Below, in pieces: positions 34,882 to 44,777 of a DNA stretch of 64,000 nt (position 1 is its first letter; each line of letters begins with the position of its first letter). Below the pieces are notes generated by a model. The model saw only the letters and a program-made list of their open reading frames with translations, searched no databases and was not told the DNA's origin. Position numbers and translations under genes: made by a program. The stretch is from Methylobacillus methanolivorans (GTDB lineage: Bacteria; Pseudomonadota; Gammaproteobacteria; Burkholderiales; Methylophilaceae): assembly GCF_044751345.1 (NCBI RefSeq), contig NZ_JBIWXY010000001.1, forward strand, positions 558,001 to 622,000, given 5' to 3'.

Positions 34882-37800
34882 ATGGCGGATAGGAAGATCA
34901 TTGCAGGAAAAGCCTGGCGGGCATTGACTAGCCTACCTTTCCTGATGCTGCTTGGTTTCTGGGTGTCTTATCTTCTATTTGGCTATTTTGCCGTCAACCC
35001 GATTGCGCAGCGTCTGTTGCCTGGGGTGGCTGAAAACAAGCTGGCCAGCCGCTTGTCAGTTGAGCGCGTCGATTTTGACCCTTTACGCCTGGCCGTGACC
35101 GTCAAGCAGTTACAGCTCACCACCCCTGAGGGTGCTTCACTGGCCAGTGTTGAGCGTTTGCATGCTGATCTTGAGTTGAGTGGCTTGTTCCGTTTTGCAT
35201 GGCGGCTCAAGGATATTCACTTGGCCGCGCCTCATGTCAGCTTTGAGATATTGCCGGGTGGTGAAAGCAATTGGGCGGCATTGATTGCCAAGCTCAATGA
35301 AAAGCCGGATGAGCCGAAGAGCGAGGGCATGGCACGCTTGTTGGTTGACCATATCTTGATTGAGCGGGGCGATGTTGAGTATGTTGACCGCAATCGACCA
35401 GAAGCTTTCCGCGCAGTACTGGAACCACTGGGGCTGGAGTTGGATGGTTTTTCCACATTGCCGGAAGATCTTGGGGATTACGCTATCTTGGCTAAATTGC
35501 CTGAGCAGGGTGGCACCCTGAAATGGAAGGGCGAGTTGGGGCTCAACCCTGTGGTGTCTAGTGGAAAGTTTGAGCTGGAAGGGCTCAAGCTTGCCAAGTT
35601 ACTGGCAGTGTTGCCACCCGGTGCCCTGCCGATCAAGCTAGCGTCAGGACAACTCAAGACTAAGCTGGATTACCAGTTCGCTATCGTGCAGGACAAGCCC
35701 GAGGCCACGATCAACAATTTTAGCCTGGTGCTGGATGATGCAGCAGCGACATTGCTGCAATCGCAAGCACAAGAGGGCAAGCTGGAACTGAAGCAATTGG
35801 CAGTTGAGTTGCCCAGCTTGCAGTTCAAGATGCAGGAGCAAGCACAAGTGCAGTTTGACGCACTCAAGCTCGCATTGGCAGATATCAAGCTAACGCAACA
35901 TGGCAAACCTTTGCTGGCGCTGCCATCTATCACGGTGGAGCAAGTGGGGCTGGATTTGCAGGCACATCAGCTGGATATAGGCAGCTTGGCTGTGGCGCAA
36001 GGGCAAGTAAACGCGACACGGCAACGCGATGGCCATGTTAATTGGCAACAGTTACATGTGGCATCAACGCCGGATGATGGACAGCCAGAGGCAAGTGAGG
36101 ATAGTGATCATGCCAGCCCTCATCCATGGAGCATTCACCTTAATCAAGCCAATATCGATGGCCTTAAGCTGGACTACACGGATGAGACTTTCAAGCAGCC
36201 TTTGCAAGTTGCAGTTGATAATTTGTCGCTCAACTTGAAGTTTGCCATTGAGCAAGGAAAAAGCCGCGTAGAGGAGATTGAGAGCAATATCGGGCCATTC
36301 TCGCTACGCTCGGGGGCTAATAGCAAACCAGTGGCTCATCTTGAACGCTTGGCTTTGCAGGGTGGGCAAGTAGATATTGCTGCGCAGAAAGCCAGCCTGC
36401 AAGCGGTGCTTTTAAAGGGGCTGGGAGCAGATGTGCTACGGGATGCCAAGCAAGTGAATTGGCAGGCCATTCTGGAGCCAGCGCAGGCCGCTGCGCAAGG
36501 CCCAGCGCATCAGGCCAAGACGGCACAAGCCAAGCCTGGTGCGGAGAAGGGCGCACCTTCCTCCTGGGCATTCGACCTCAAGCGCTTTGCGCTGGAAGAT
36601 GCTGGCCTGCACTTCAACGATTCAAGCACCAAGGCCCCAGTGACGTTGGATATTGAGCAGGCTAGCCTTGAGGTCAAGGATGTCAGCCTGGATACTAAGC
36701 GGGCGCTGCCTGTGAGTGTTGCTTTCAAGGTCAAGCAAGGTGGTAATTTCAGTGCCAGTGGCAAGCTGGCACCGGAGCCTATGAGCGGAGATATCAATCT
36801 TAAGCTTGCGGCTTTCTCGCTCAAGCCTTTTGCACCTTACGTTAATCAGTTCGCTATGCTCAAGTTGAACAATGGCGCGGTGAGTACGCAAGGCAAGCTT
36901 AACCTTAAGCAGAGTAAGCAACTGGCTATGCAATATCAGGGTGGCTTCAGTGTTGATCAGCTCGATATCGTGGAAGAGGACACCGGGCAGGCGTTCTTGG
37001 GGTGGCGCAGCCTTTCCACCAACAGCCTCAAGCTGGCCTTGGCACCGGATAGCCTGCATATTGGCGAACTCAAGGTGAACCAGCCGCGTGGCAAGTTCAT
37101 TATTTATGAAGATCGCAGCTTGAATGTTCAACGTATTCTGCGGGAGCAGCCAACTGCCACAGCGCAGGCTACGCCGGTGCAAGCCCCAACAAAAGCTGCT
37201 GATCCCTTCCCAGTCGCTATTGAGCGCATTCGCATTGACAATGCCAATCTAGAGTTTGCCGATTTGTCGCTTACTCCGCAGTTTGGCACGCATATCAACA
37301 CCTTGTCTGGTGTCATCAATGGTATGTCCACCATGCCCACTACGACGGCGCAAGTCGAACTGGATGGCAAGGTGGATGATTACGGGTCTGCGCGGATTCG
37401 CGGCTCCCTGCAGCCATTCCAGGCGACAGAGTTCACTGATCTCAAGCTGATATTCCGCAACCTGGAAATGAATCGCCTGACGCCATATTCAGGCAAGTTT
37501 GCTGGTCGTCGCATCGATTCAGGCAGGTTGTCGGTGGACCTTGAATACAAGATCAAGAATCGCCAATTGGCCGGGGCAAACAAATTTATCGTCAACAAGC
37601 TCAAGCTGGGCGAGAAAGTGGCGAGTGAAGATGCCGTAAACCTGCCGCTCGATTTGGCGATTGCGCTGCTGGAGGATAGTAACGGCGTCATTGATCTTGA
37701 TCTGCCTGTCGCAGGCAGCCTGGATGATCCTGAATTCAGCTATGGCAAGATTGTGTGGAAGGCCATCGTCAATGTGCTGGGTAAGCTGGTGACTTCACCG

Positions 37801-38400
37801 TTCCGTGCGTTAGGCAACTTGCTCGGTATTAGCTCGGACAAGCTGGAAGCGTTGATGTTTGATCCTGGTAGCGCTGAACTTGTACCGCCAGAACAGGAAA
37901 AGCTCAAGGTCATTAGCGAGGCCTTGGCCAAGCGGCCTGCATTAGTATTGCAAGTGGCTCCAGTGCTGGATGACAAGGCCGATGGTCGTGCCTTGCAGGT
38001 GCAGTTTGTACGTAACCAGGTCGCGGCGAAAATGGGTATCCAGCTACAACCTGGTGAAAAGCCTGGGCCAGTGGATACTCATAATAAAAAGGTACGCTCA
38101 GCACTGGATAAGCTTGGCAAGGAGCAGTTGACGCCTGAGGCTCGTGATGGCATCAAACAGGAGAAAGATGAAGCTGCTTATTATGAAAAATTGCTAGATG
38201 CCCTCAACAAGCAAGCCAAGTTGGAGCCATCGTGGCTGGAGGCGCTGGCAAATGAGCGTCAGGAAGCTGTGCGGCGCTATCTACTGGAGACATTGTCCTT
38301 GGATGCTGGCAAAGTGCAGGTGAAGCCTTTGAATCGAATCTCGACGGATGAAAATGAGGTCAAGATGCCGCTGGAGCTCGGCGTGGAGCGGAAGGAGTAA
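34882..38400 (+). CDS. giant DUF748 (AsmA-like) envelope protein
   Basis: A 1172-residue protein with one membrane helix at about residues 17-40 and a very long periplasmic part made of repeated AsmA/DUF748 beta segments. The C-terminal 120 residues are helical and OmpA-like in layout (MFDPGSAELVPPEQEKLKVISEAL), often fused to DUF748. Recent work on AsmA-like proteins points to lipid transport between membranes, but this member is uncharacterised. Codon use matches its neighbours. GAGGAG lies ahead of the ATG. Confidence 0.88.
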   Translation: MADRKIIAGKAWRALTSLPFLMLLGFWVSYLLFGYFAVNPIAQRLLPGVAENKLASRLSVERVDFDPLRLAVTVKQLQLTTPEGASLASVERLHADLELSGLFRFAWRLKDIHLAAPHVSFEILPGGESNWAALIAKLNEKPDEPKSEGMARLLVDHILIERGDVEYVDRNRPEAFRAVLEPLGLELDGFSTLPEDLGDYAILAKLPEQGGTLKWKGELGLNPVVSSGKFELEGLKLAKLLAVLPPGALPIKLASGQLKTKLDYQFAIVQDKPEATINNFSLVLDDAAATLLQSQAQEGKLELKQLAVELPSLQFKMQEQAQVQFDALKLALADIKLTQHGKPLLALPSITVEQVGLDLQAHQLDIGSLAVAQGQVNATRQRDGHVNWQQLHVASTPDDGQPEASEDSDHASPHPWSIHLNQANIDGLKLDYTDETFKQPLQVAVDNLSLNLKFAIEQGKSRVEEIESNIGPFSLRSGANSKPVAHLERLALQGGQVDIAAQKASLQAVLLKGLGADVLRDAKQVNWQAILEPAQAAAQGPAHQAKTAQAKPGAEKGAPSSWAFDLKRFALEDAGLHFNDSSTKAPVTLDIEQASLEVKDVSLDTKRALPVSVAFKVKQGGNFSASGKLAPEPMSGDINLKLAAFSLKPFAPYVNQFAMLKLNNGAVSTQGKLNLKQSKQLAMQYQGGFSVDQLDIVEEDTGQAFLGWRSLSTNSLKLALAPDSLHIGELKVNQPRGKFIIYEDRSLNVQRILREQPTATAQATPVQAPTKAADPFPVAIERIRIDNANLEFADLSLTPQFGTHINTLSGVINGMSTMPTTTAQVELDGKVDDYGSARIRGSLQPFQATEFTDLKLIFRNLEMNRLTPYSGKFAGRRIDSGRLSVDLEYKIKNRQLAGANKFIVNKLKLGEKVASEDAVNLPLDLAIALLEDSNGVIDLDLPVAGSLDDPEFSYGKIVWKAIVNVLGKLVTSPFRALGNLLGISSDKLEALMFDPGSAELVPPEQEKLKVISEALAKRPALVLQVAPVLDDKADGRALQVQFVRNQVAAKMGIQLQPGEKPGPVDTHNKKVRSALDKLGKEQLTPEARDGIKQEKDEAAYYEKLLDALNKQAKLEPSWLEALANERQEAVRRYLLETLSLDAGKVQVKPLNRISTDENEVKMPLELGVERKE

Positions 38401-38518
38401 CACTGCGCTAGCAATGGCACTTCTTCGCGATCATGTGGTCATATCAGGGTAATAAGTAGTTTGGCTAGCAATGCTTTTTTGAATATCAACTTCGAATATC
38501 AACCAAGTGGAGATCATC

Positions 38519-38758
38519 ATGAAAGTAGATATCTATAAGAGTGCAACCAGTAGCAATAAATATATCTCGGTGAGGGCAGGGGCTGATGTTTCCAAGGTGG
38601 ATGTGTCAGACCCGGATTATGCCAAGTTGATTCACCAGACTTCGGATGTCGAGGTGAACAAAGAGGATAGGCACCAAGACTACGATGCCAGCCTGATTAT
38701 CAAGGATATTGAGCAGCATGGTTATCATCTGCATCATGTGAAGAGGAATTTCAATTGA
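38519..38758 (+). CDS. small conserved hypothetical protein (DUF6139-like)
   Basis: A 79-residue soluble, histidine-rich protein beginning MKVDIYKSATSSNKYISV. The opening resembles DUF6139 proteins, but this is from memory and weak. GGAG lies six bases before the ATG at 38519; a GTG twelve bases upstream is less likely. It is closed by a perfect terminator palindrome whose first base is the last base of the stop codon. Confidence 0.75.
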   Translation: MKVDIYKSATSSNKYISVRAGADVSKVDVSDPDYAKLIHQTSDVEVNKEDRHQDYDASLIIKDIEQHGYHLHHVKRNFN

Positions 38759-38797
38759 TCAAATAAAAAGAGCGGTTAACCGCTCTTTTTATTTGAT
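38758..38797. terminator. perfect 40-bp palindromic bidirectional terminator
   Basis: ATCAAATAAAAAGAGCGGTT is followed directly by its exact reverse complement. The GC core is flanked by A and T runs on both sides, so it ends transcription of the small gene on the left and ribA on the right. Confidence 0.95.
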
Positions 38798-38812
38798 GTA
38801 CTTCATCGCTAT

Positions 38813-39442
38813 TTACAGCTCGCCAAAATCCGGGCTCTGCATTTCTGTCTGCGAGAAAAAATGCCCCAGTTTATCGCGCTTGGTCAGTAGGTATTGCAGG
38901 TTATCCTGGTTAGGCTGGATCACCAGTGGAATACGTTCATGAATGGTCAGTCCAGCTTGTTGCAGGCTGGATACCTTCTCCGGGTTATTGGTGAGTAGGC
39001 GCAATGAGTGCACGCCCAGATCCTTGAGGATATCTACGGCAGCCGTATAGCTACGCTGATCAATCGGTAGACCCAGATGTAGGTTGGCATCGACAGTATC
39101 CAACCCTTGGTCTTGCAGGGCATAGGCGTGAATCTTGTTGGCAAGGCCGATGCCGCGGCCTTCATGTCCCTTAAGATAAAGCAGAACGCCTTGTCCTGCT
39201 TCTGCAATCATGCTTTGTGCCAGCACCAATTGCTCGCCGCAATCACAACGATTAGAAGAGAAAATATCGCCCGTCAGGCATTCTGAATGCACCCGCACCA
39301 TGACCTTGTCATTATTAAGCACATGGCCTGCCACCAATGCGACATGTTCTTGGCCGCTTTGTATATCGTGATAGACATGGATGATGAATTGACCGTACTT
39401 GGTAGGCAGGGTAGATGAAGAAATTTTACTGATCGTGCTCAT
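38813..39442 (-). CDS. ribA: GTP cyclohydrolase II
   Basis: A 209-residue enzyme that opens GTP to give the first riboflavin intermediate. The zinc-binding motif SNRCDCGEQL, GTP-binding YLKGHEGRGIGL, and LLTNNPEKV near the end are all present. Length is normal for a stand-alone RibA. I use the ATG at 39442 because a further TTG upstream has no ribosome-binding site. Its flavin output is of interest next to the many flavin-dependent sulfur enzymes that follow, but it has its own terminator. Confidence 0.95.
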   Translation of the reverse strand: MSTISKISSSTLPTKYGQFIIHVYHDIQSGQEHVALVAGHVLNNDKVMVRVHSECLTGDIFSSNRCDCGEQLVLAQSMIAEAGQGVLLYLKGHEGRGIGLANKIHAYALQDQGLDTVDANLHLGLPIDQRSYTAAVDILKDLGVHSLRLLTNNPEKVSSLQQAGLTIHERIPLVIQPNQDNLQYLLTKRDKLGHFFSQTEMQSPDFGEL

Positions 39443-39581
39443 GTCGAGTAGTGCTATGGTTGAATGCAGCTGCAAAATGCAGATAGGCAGATTAAAGTAA
39501 ATCAGCCCTTGATGCTACCGTTTTATTGGGTGCCGCCGTGCTGTGATGATGCAACGGCGGCTCATCGTCAATATCCAGGCT

Positions 39582-40706
39582 TTATTTCAGTGCTGAAATT
39601 GCGCCCATCTTGATCAGCCTTGCACGCACGATATTGCGGCTGACTCCCAGCAAGCGTGCTGTTTGCACTTGGTTGTTGTGGCAATAGTGATAGGCCGTGC
39701 GCACGACAGTATCTTCTATATGTTCGTAAAGCGTTTCGTGTCCAGCTTCAAACAGCTGGTGCAAGGCATGTTGCAGCGAGTCGCTACCACCATGGCCATC
39801 ATGTTCATGGCGGCTGCGGTGGAATAATTGCATGGACGATAGTTGCAAGTCCTCGTTACGCAGGCGGTTGCCCTTGCAAATCAGCAGTGCATGATGAATT
39901 GCATTTTCTAGTTCGCGGATATTGCCAGGCCATGCGTGTGCAAGGAGTTTGCGTTTTGCATCCTCGTCGATTTCCACTTCGCCGTAGCCGAGGCGACGGC
40001 GGTATTCGCTCACAAAATATTGCGCCAAGGGCAGAATATCGCCGGGACGGTCACGCAGGGTAGGAATTTCCAGATGTGCGACGCGCAGGCGGTAGAACAA
40101 GTCTTCGCGGAAATGCCCGGCTAATACCGCTTCCTCCAGACGCACATTGGTCGCCGCAACCAGGCGTACATCTATTGGCGTCGGCTTGCGTGCGCCTAAA
40201 CGCACGACTTCACGCTCCTGCAATACGCGCAGTAATTTGACCTGGATGCTCAAGGGCAAGTCACCAATCTCATCAAGGAAGATGGTGCCGCCATTGGCAG
40301 CCTCGAACCAGCCTGTCTTGGCAGAGAATGCGCCGGTGAATGCGCCTTTTTCATGTCCAAATAGTTCACTTTCTACCAGTGTCTCGGAGAAGGCGCCGCA
40401 ATTGACGGCGACGAAAGGCTTGCCCTTGCGATGGCTGAGATCGTGCACGTGGCGGGCGATAAGTTCCTTGCCTGTACCGGTTTCTCCGATGATCAGCACA
40501 TTGGCATCGCTAGGTGCTATTTGCTGAATGCGGGCAAGAAGCGCTAGCGATTTTGGGTCTTCAAACACCTGGGCTGTAGCACGTATTGAGGTGCTGAGCG
40601 ACTGGGAATTGGGTAGGGTTAACAAATTCATGTCGTCCTCTTTCGAGTAAATGCTGTCAAATTCGCGATGGGTCAGTCCCATATAGTCGTTGTCCAGTAA
40701 GTTCAT
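39582..40706 (-). CDS. sigma-54-dependent activator, SfnR-like
   Basis: A 374-residue enhancer-binding protein with a short N-terminus, an AAA+ domain (Walker A GETGTGKELIA, GAFTGA loop as EKGAFTGAFS, Walker B GGTIFLDEIGDLP) and a C-terminal Fis-type helix-turn-helix (QTARLLGVSRNIVRARL). No receiver or GAF domain is seen, as in SfnR of Pseudomonas. It probably binds the TGCTGATTA-type palindromes and activates the sulfur genes. The ATG at 40706 overlaps the preceding stop as ATGA; an internal ATG at 40631 with GAGG is the other candidate. Confidence 0.88.
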   Translation of the reverse strand: MNLLDNDYMGLTHREFDSIYSKEDDMNLLTLPNSQSLSTSIRATAQVFEDPKSLALLARIQQIAPSDANVLIIGETGTGKELIARHVHDLSHRKGKPFVAVNCGAFSETLVESELFGHEKGAFTGAFSAKTGWFEAANGGTIFLDEIGDLPLSIQVKLLRVLQEREVVRLGARKPTPIDVRLVAATNVRLEEAVLAGHFREDLFYRLRVAHLEIPTLRDRPGDILPLAQYFVSEYRRRLGYGEVEIDEDAKRKLLAHAWPGNIRELENAIHHALLICKGNRLRNEDLQLSSMQLFHRSRHEHDGHGGSDSLQHALHQLFEAGHETLYEHIEDTVVRTAYHYCHNNQVQTARLLGVSRNIVRARLIKMGAISALK

Positions 40707-41911
40707 GAGTAGAATGTCGGCGTCGGGTACTGTTGCTTCAGTGCCCATTCGCCTAGCTCCTTGATTTTGTAATCGAGAGGGTCGTGCAATGTGTGGGTGC
40801 GCAGGTTGCGCCAGTGCCGGTCTAGCCTTAGGCCAGCATGGGTGGCGCGCGAGCCAGCCACCTCGAACATACGACTGGTAATGTCTAGCCCGATGCGTGT
40901 GGCAATAATCTTGGCTGAGGTAATGTCGATAGCGACTTCACCGCGTTCCGCCTCTGTCAATTGCTCTTGCTTACTCCATGCCTCGTCAAATTTGCGGGCG
41001 GCGATGTCTGTAAGCACACGTGCGCTTTGCAGGCTTGCCCAGAATTCGCCGTAATGTGCGAGGATGTAAGGATCGTCTGCCGGGTACTCTTGTCCAGAAC
41101 GGTGCCAAGGTCTTGCTTCATTGAGTGTGTAGTGGCGCGCATCGTTGAAAGCACCTTCCGCAATGCCAAGGTAGATATTGGTAAGGATTAACTGGGCGAG
41201 TAACGGGCGTAGGCAAGAGAACGGTGTACTAAGCGGCCCAGGGTCAGCCAAAATATCGCTAGCCTCGACACGTACTTTCTCGAAATTGACGCTGCCGCTA
41301 TCGGTCTGGCGTTGACCGATATTATGCCAATCCTGCAATACGCTGATTCCCGTCCTGCCTGTAGGCAAGGCTGCAACGACCAGCTCGCGTGTATCCTGGG
41401 CATAGGCAGACACAATCAACATTTCTGAATCTAGCGCGCCAGAGCAAAAACTTTTCTTGCCGGAAAACTCATACCAGTGACCTACCTGCCGGCTGATCGT
41501 GCGTTCGTCCAGTGGATTAAGCGCATTGCCCCAAAACCAGTTCAGGCGTGCGGTATGCTCAAACCACGGCTGCCATTGATTGGGGCGGGCGAATAGCCTG
41601 ACGGTTGCCAGCATGAGGTGATGAAAGGCAAACACATGTGCAATAGAGCTATCTACCTGGGCAAACTCTCGCACGACTTGCATGACATCCTGCCAGTTGG
41701 CCCCGAGGCCTCCTTCATGCTCTGGGATGGATAAGGCGAGCAGACCACTATGACGAATCAGGTCGCGCTCGGCTTTCGGTGTGCCACCTGCTTCATCACG
41801 CTCCACAGCTGTCAGGCTGAATTCGGCCACCAGCGCTTGCGTAATATCCCGAATAGATAGCGCTTGCGACTCTTCGATATTGCCCTGCCGTTTGATATTT
41901 GAAATAGCCAA
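40703..41911 (-). CDS. acyl-CoA dehydrogenase-fold monooxygenase, SfnC-like
   Basis: A 402-residue flavoprotein of the DszC/SfnC group within the acyl-CoA dehydrogenase fold. Conserved blocks include FAFHHLMLATVRLF, NWFWGNALNPLD, GKKSFCSGALDS, WHNIGQRQTDSGS and the C-terminal RLDRHWRNLRTHTLHDPLDYK. Such enzymes use reduced flavin from a partner reductase to oxidise organosulfur compounds. It is co-transcribed with the activator behind a sigma-54 promoter at 41945-41960. It is paralogous to the 43446 product. Confidence 0.85.
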   Translation of the reverse strand: MAISNIKRQGNIEESQALSIRDITQALVAEFSLTAVERDEAGGTPKAERDLIRHSGLLALSIPEHEGGLGANWQDVMQVVREFAQVDSSIAHVFAFHHLMLATVRLFARPNQWQPWFEHTARLNWFWGNALNPLDERTISRQVGHWYEFSGKKSFCSGALDSEMLIVSAYAQDTRELVVAALPTGRTGISVLQDWHNIGQRQTDSGSVNFEKVRVEASDILADPGPLSTPFSCLRPLLAQLILTNIYLGIAEGAFNDARHYTLNEARPWHRSGQEYPADDPYILAHYGEFWASLQSARVLTDIAARKFDEAWSKQEQLTEAERGEVAIDITSAKIIATRIGLDITSRMFEVAGSRATHAGLRLDRHWRNLRTHTLHDPLDYKIKELGEWALKQQYPTPTFYS

Positions 41912-41944
41912 AAGTTATATCCGTAAGTTAATTAATAAGGATAT

Positions 41945-41960
41945 AGCAGCTATCGTGCCA
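41945..41960 (-). promoter_or_regulatory. sigma-54 promoter of the SfnC-like/activator operon
   Basis: On the minus strand the sequence is TGGCACGATAGCTGCT. GG and GC are exactly ten bases apart, and the -24 element is perfect; the -12 element has CTGC for TTGC. The start codon at 41911 is a suitable distance downstream. Confidence 0.7.
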
Positions 41961-42070
41961 AAATTCAGCGCACGCGGCTGACCTACTTACTGGTGCCTGG
42001 GAAGCAGCCTGCCAGGCCAATCAGGGCTTGGTGTTGAGGGATAGGTGTTGCCATCTGTATTCTTAACTGT

Positions 42071-42086
42071 TGCTGCATAATCAGCA
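42071..42086. promoter_or_regulatory. enhancer palindrome, site 1
   Basis: TGCTGCATAATCAGCA is a near match to the palindrome TGCTGATTAATCAGCA found twice near 49.7 kb. It lies between two divergent sigma-54 promoters and is a likely binding site for the SfnR-like activator. Confidence 0.65.
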
Positions 42087-42143
42087 CTGTTGCGATATTT
42101 TGCAGAGGCTGTGTGCTGGTATATCAGCAATTGAGCAGTTTAT

Positions 42144-42159
42144 TGCTGATTAAGCAGCA
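42144..42159. promoter_or_regulatory. enhancer palindrome, site 2
   Basis: TGCTGATTAAGCAGCA is 73 bases from site 1, so both lie on the same face within about seven helical turns. It is about 50 bases upstream of the ssuD -24 element. Confidence 0.65.
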
Positions 42160-42210
42160 GTTATTAAAATGTGGTTTTTATAAGTGTTTAAAAAACATTC
42201 ACTTAGCGGA

Positions 42211-42226
42211 TGGCATGGAGCTTGCT
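42211..42226 (+). promoter_or_regulatory. sigma-54 promoter of ssuD
   Basis: TGGCATGGAGCTTGCT has the GG and GC doublets exactly ten bases apart and a perfect TTGC -12 element. The predicted start of transcription is about 40 bases before the ssuD ATG. Confidence 0.8.
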
Positions 42227-42277
42227 GAATCTGGGTATTGGTTTTTTTGATGCGTTTACTCAGACAAGGACAGTAAG

Positions 42278-43435
42278 ATGGATATTTTCTGGTTTCTTCC
42301 TACTCATGGCGATAGCCGCTATTTGGGCACGAGCCATGGTGGTCGCGCCGTCAGCCACCATTACCTCAAACAGGTGGCCCAGGCGGCGGATGAGCTTGGT
42401 TTCAAGGGCGTGCTGATCCCGACCGGACGTTCGTGTGAGGACTCCTGGGTAGTGGCATCATCGCTGGTCAATTTCACCAAGCGGCTCAAATTCCTCGTGG
42501 CTATCCGGCCTGGCACAATTTCTCCGACGGTGTCTGCCCGTATGGCCGCAACATTGGACCGTATTGCGGATGGCCGTTTGCTGATCAATGTCGTGAGCGG
42601 AGGCGATCCGGATGAGCAGCATGGTGATGGTAGCTTTCTTAGCCACGAGGAGCGTTATGCTGAGGCTGATGAGTTCCTCAAGATTTGGCGTGGCGTTGCT
42701 GCTGGCGAGTCTGTTGATTTTGAAGGAGAGTATTACAAGGTCAAGAATGCCAAGAATATGTATCCCCCAGTGCAAAAGCCTTATCCACCATTATTTTTTG
42801 GTGGCTCATCGCCTGAGGCTGTGGAGCTGGCGGCAGAACAGATTGATGTTTACCTCACCTGGGGAGAGCCGTTGCAAGCGGTGAAAGAAAAGATAGAAAT
42901 CGTCAAGGCCCGGGCTGCTGCACATGGGCGTACGCTCAAGTTCGGCATTCGCATGCATGTGATTGTGCGTGAAACGAGCGAGCAGGCCTGGCAGGCTGCG
43001 GATGAGTTGATTTCGCATGTTACCGATGAGACCATTGCTGCGGCGCAGAAGGCATTCTCACGCTTCGATTCGGAAGGCCAGCGTCGCATGTCCTCCCTGC
43101 ATGGTGGGCGACGCGATAAGCTGGTCGTGGCTCCCAACCTTTGGGCCGGGGTTGGCCTGGTGCGGGGTGGTGCTGGTACTGCACTGGTGGGTAGCCCGCA
43201 AGAGGTGGCAGATCGCATCCAGGAGTATGCCGCACTGGGGATAGACTATTTCATCTTCTCGGGCTATCCGCATCTTGAGGAAGCTTATCGCGTGGCTGAA
43301 TTGTTATTCCCCTTACTGCCCATCGACCAGCAGCGTGCGCTGGGCAGTATTAACCTGACTGGCCCATTCGGTGAGATGGTCGCGAACGATATCGTGCCCC
43401 CGCCAGCCGCAGGTAAGCTAACGGCAGTCAAATAG
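42278..43435 (+). CDS. ssuD: FMNH2-dependent alkanesulfonate monooxygenase
   Basis: A 385-residue flavin monooxygenase that cleaves alkanesulfonates to sulfite and aldehyde. It tracks the E. coli SsuD sequence almost throughout: FWFLPTHGDSRYLG, LIPTGRSCEDSW with the active-site region cysteine, YLTWGEP, RMHVIVRET, and PNLWAGVGLVRGGAGTALVG. The first codons sit behind AGGACAG. It is expressed from a sigma-54 promoter with upstream palindromes. The SsuEABC partners are not adjacent; FMNH2 probably comes from the reductase at 49912. Confidence 0.96.
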   Translation: MDIFWFLPTHGDSRYLGTSHGGRAVSHHYLKQVAQAADELGFKGVLIPTGRSCEDSWVVASSLVNFTKRLKFLVAIRPGTISPTVSARMAATLDRIADGRLLINVVSGGDPDEQHGDGSFLSHEERYAEADEFLKIWRGVAAGESVDFEGEYYKVKNAKNMYPPVQKPYPPLFFGGSSPEAVELAAEQIDVYLTWGEPLQAVKEKIEIVKARAAAHGRTLKFGIRMHVIVRETSEQAWQAADELISHVTDETIAAAQKAFSRFDSEGQRRMSSLHGGRRDKLVVAPNLWAGVGLVRGGAGTALVGSPQEVADRIQEYAALGIDYFIFSGYPHLEEAYRVAELLFPLLPIDQQRALGSINLTGPFGEMVANDIVPPPAAGKLTAVK

Positions 43436-43445
43436 GAGCAAAGTC

Positions 43446-44654
43446 TTGAATCAAATTGAAGCATTATCCTTGGCAGAGATTAGGCCAGCTGAGCCTATTG
43501 ATCCCAAAACTGTGGCCCAGGCGTTGGCGAGCGAATTTGCCAAGACAGCTGTCACCAGGGATCAATTAGGCGGCACACCGAAAGTCGAGCGTGACCAGAT
43601 TCGTGCCAGTGGGCTACTGGGGCTTATCATTCCTGCGGATTTGGGCGGCCTGGGCGCGAGCTGGGTTGATACCCTTGATATCGTACGCAGCTTTGCTCGT
43701 GTGGATAGCTCAATCGCCCAAGTGTTTGCCTTTCAGCACCTCATGCTGGCCACCGTCAGGTTATTTGGTACCGAGGCACAATGGCAGCCTTGGTTCCGCC
43801 AAACCGCGGAAAATAACTGGTTCTGGGGCAATGCGCTTAATCCGCTGGATACGCGCACCGCGAGCAACATTGAGGCTAGGCAGCGCGAGTTCCACGGCAA
43901 GAAGAGCTTTTGCTCTGGTGCTACCGATTCCGACATGCTGATTGCCTCGGCCATTGATGCTTCCACACAAAAGCTATTGATTGCAGCTATTCCTACCTCA
44001 CGTTCAGGCATCATCCTGCATCAGGACTGGGATAATATCGGTCAGCGCCAGACGGACAGTGGTAGTGCAGATTTCGAGCATGTGCGCGTGGAGGAGGCGG
44101 AGCTATTAACGCAGCCCGGCCCACTCAGCACGCCGTTTGCTTGCCTGCGACCACTGATCGCTCAATTAATTTTCTCGAATATTTATCTTGGTATTGCCGA
44201 AGGTGCGCTGGCAGAGGCGCGGCAATATACCCTGCAGCAATCGCGCGTCTGGTCTGGATCATTGGCGGATGATATTCGCTCTGAGCCTTATACCTTGCTG
44301 CATTACGGTGAATTTTGGGTGCAGCTTGAAGGTGCGAAGCTGTTGACCGAGCGTGCCGCTGAACTGCTGGATGATGCGTGGAATAAGGGCGAAGTGCTGA
44401 CCGCAGAAGAGCGAGGTAAAGTAGCGGTGGCGGTGACAGCAGCCAAGGTTGCCACCACCAAGGCAGGGCTGGACATTACCCAGCGCATGTTTGAGGTGAC
44501 AGGTGCGCGTGCGACCACGGCAGCGTTGCGTCTAGATCGCTTCTGGCGCAACTTGCGGGTATACACTTTGCATGATCCGGTGGATTTCAAGTTACGCGAG
44601 TTAGGTGATTGGGCGTTGAACCAGCAATATCCTAAACCTTCATTTTATTCATGA
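43446..44654 (+). CDS. acyl-CoA dehydrogenase-fold monooxygenase, SfnC-like
   Basis: A 402-residue paralogue of the 40703 product with the same landmark blocks (FAFQHLMLATVRLF, NWFWGNALNPLD, GKKSFCSGATDS, IGQRQTDSGS) and the same C-terminal PSFYS ending. The start is a TTG at 43446 with AGGAG seven bases before it. It lies ten bases after ssuD and is closed by a strong terminator. Its substrate may differ from that of its sister, since both are kept. Confidence 0.85.
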   Translation: MNQIEALSLAEIRPAEPIDPKTVAQALASEFAKTAVTRDQLGGTPKVERDQIRASGLLGLIIPADLGGLGASWVDTLDIVRSFARVDSSIAQVFAFQHLMLATVRLFGTEAQWQPWFRQTAENNWFWGNALNPLDTRTASNIEARQREFHGKKSFCSGATDSDMLIASAIDASTQKLLIAAIPTSRSGIILHQDWDNIGQRQTDSGSADFEHVRVEEAELLTQPGPLSTPFACLRPLIAQLIFSNIYLGIAEGALAEARQYTLQQSRVWSGSLADDIRSEPYTLLHYGEFWVQLEGAKLLTERAAELLDDAWNKGEVLTAEERGKVAVAVTAAKVATTKAGLDITQRMFEVTGARATTAALRLDRFWRNLRVYTLHDPVDFKLRELGDWALNQQYPKPSFYS

Positions 44655-44687
44655 AGTTAATTTAATAATTAATTGATTTAAATAAAT

Positions 44688-44716
44688 AAAAAATCCCGGA
44701 TTTCCGGGATTTTTTA
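44688..44716 (+). terminator. rho-independent terminator after ssuD operon
   Basis: AAAAAATCCCGGA and TCCGGGATTTTTT form a stem with a two-base centre, ending in a T-run. It also has an A-run on the left, so it can serve the minus-strand gene from the other side. Confidence 0.92.
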
Positions 44717-44777
44717 TTTTGCTAATCAGATACATCAAGAGGCTAGGGTACGTCATGCATCTTGATGTGGCTTGTAT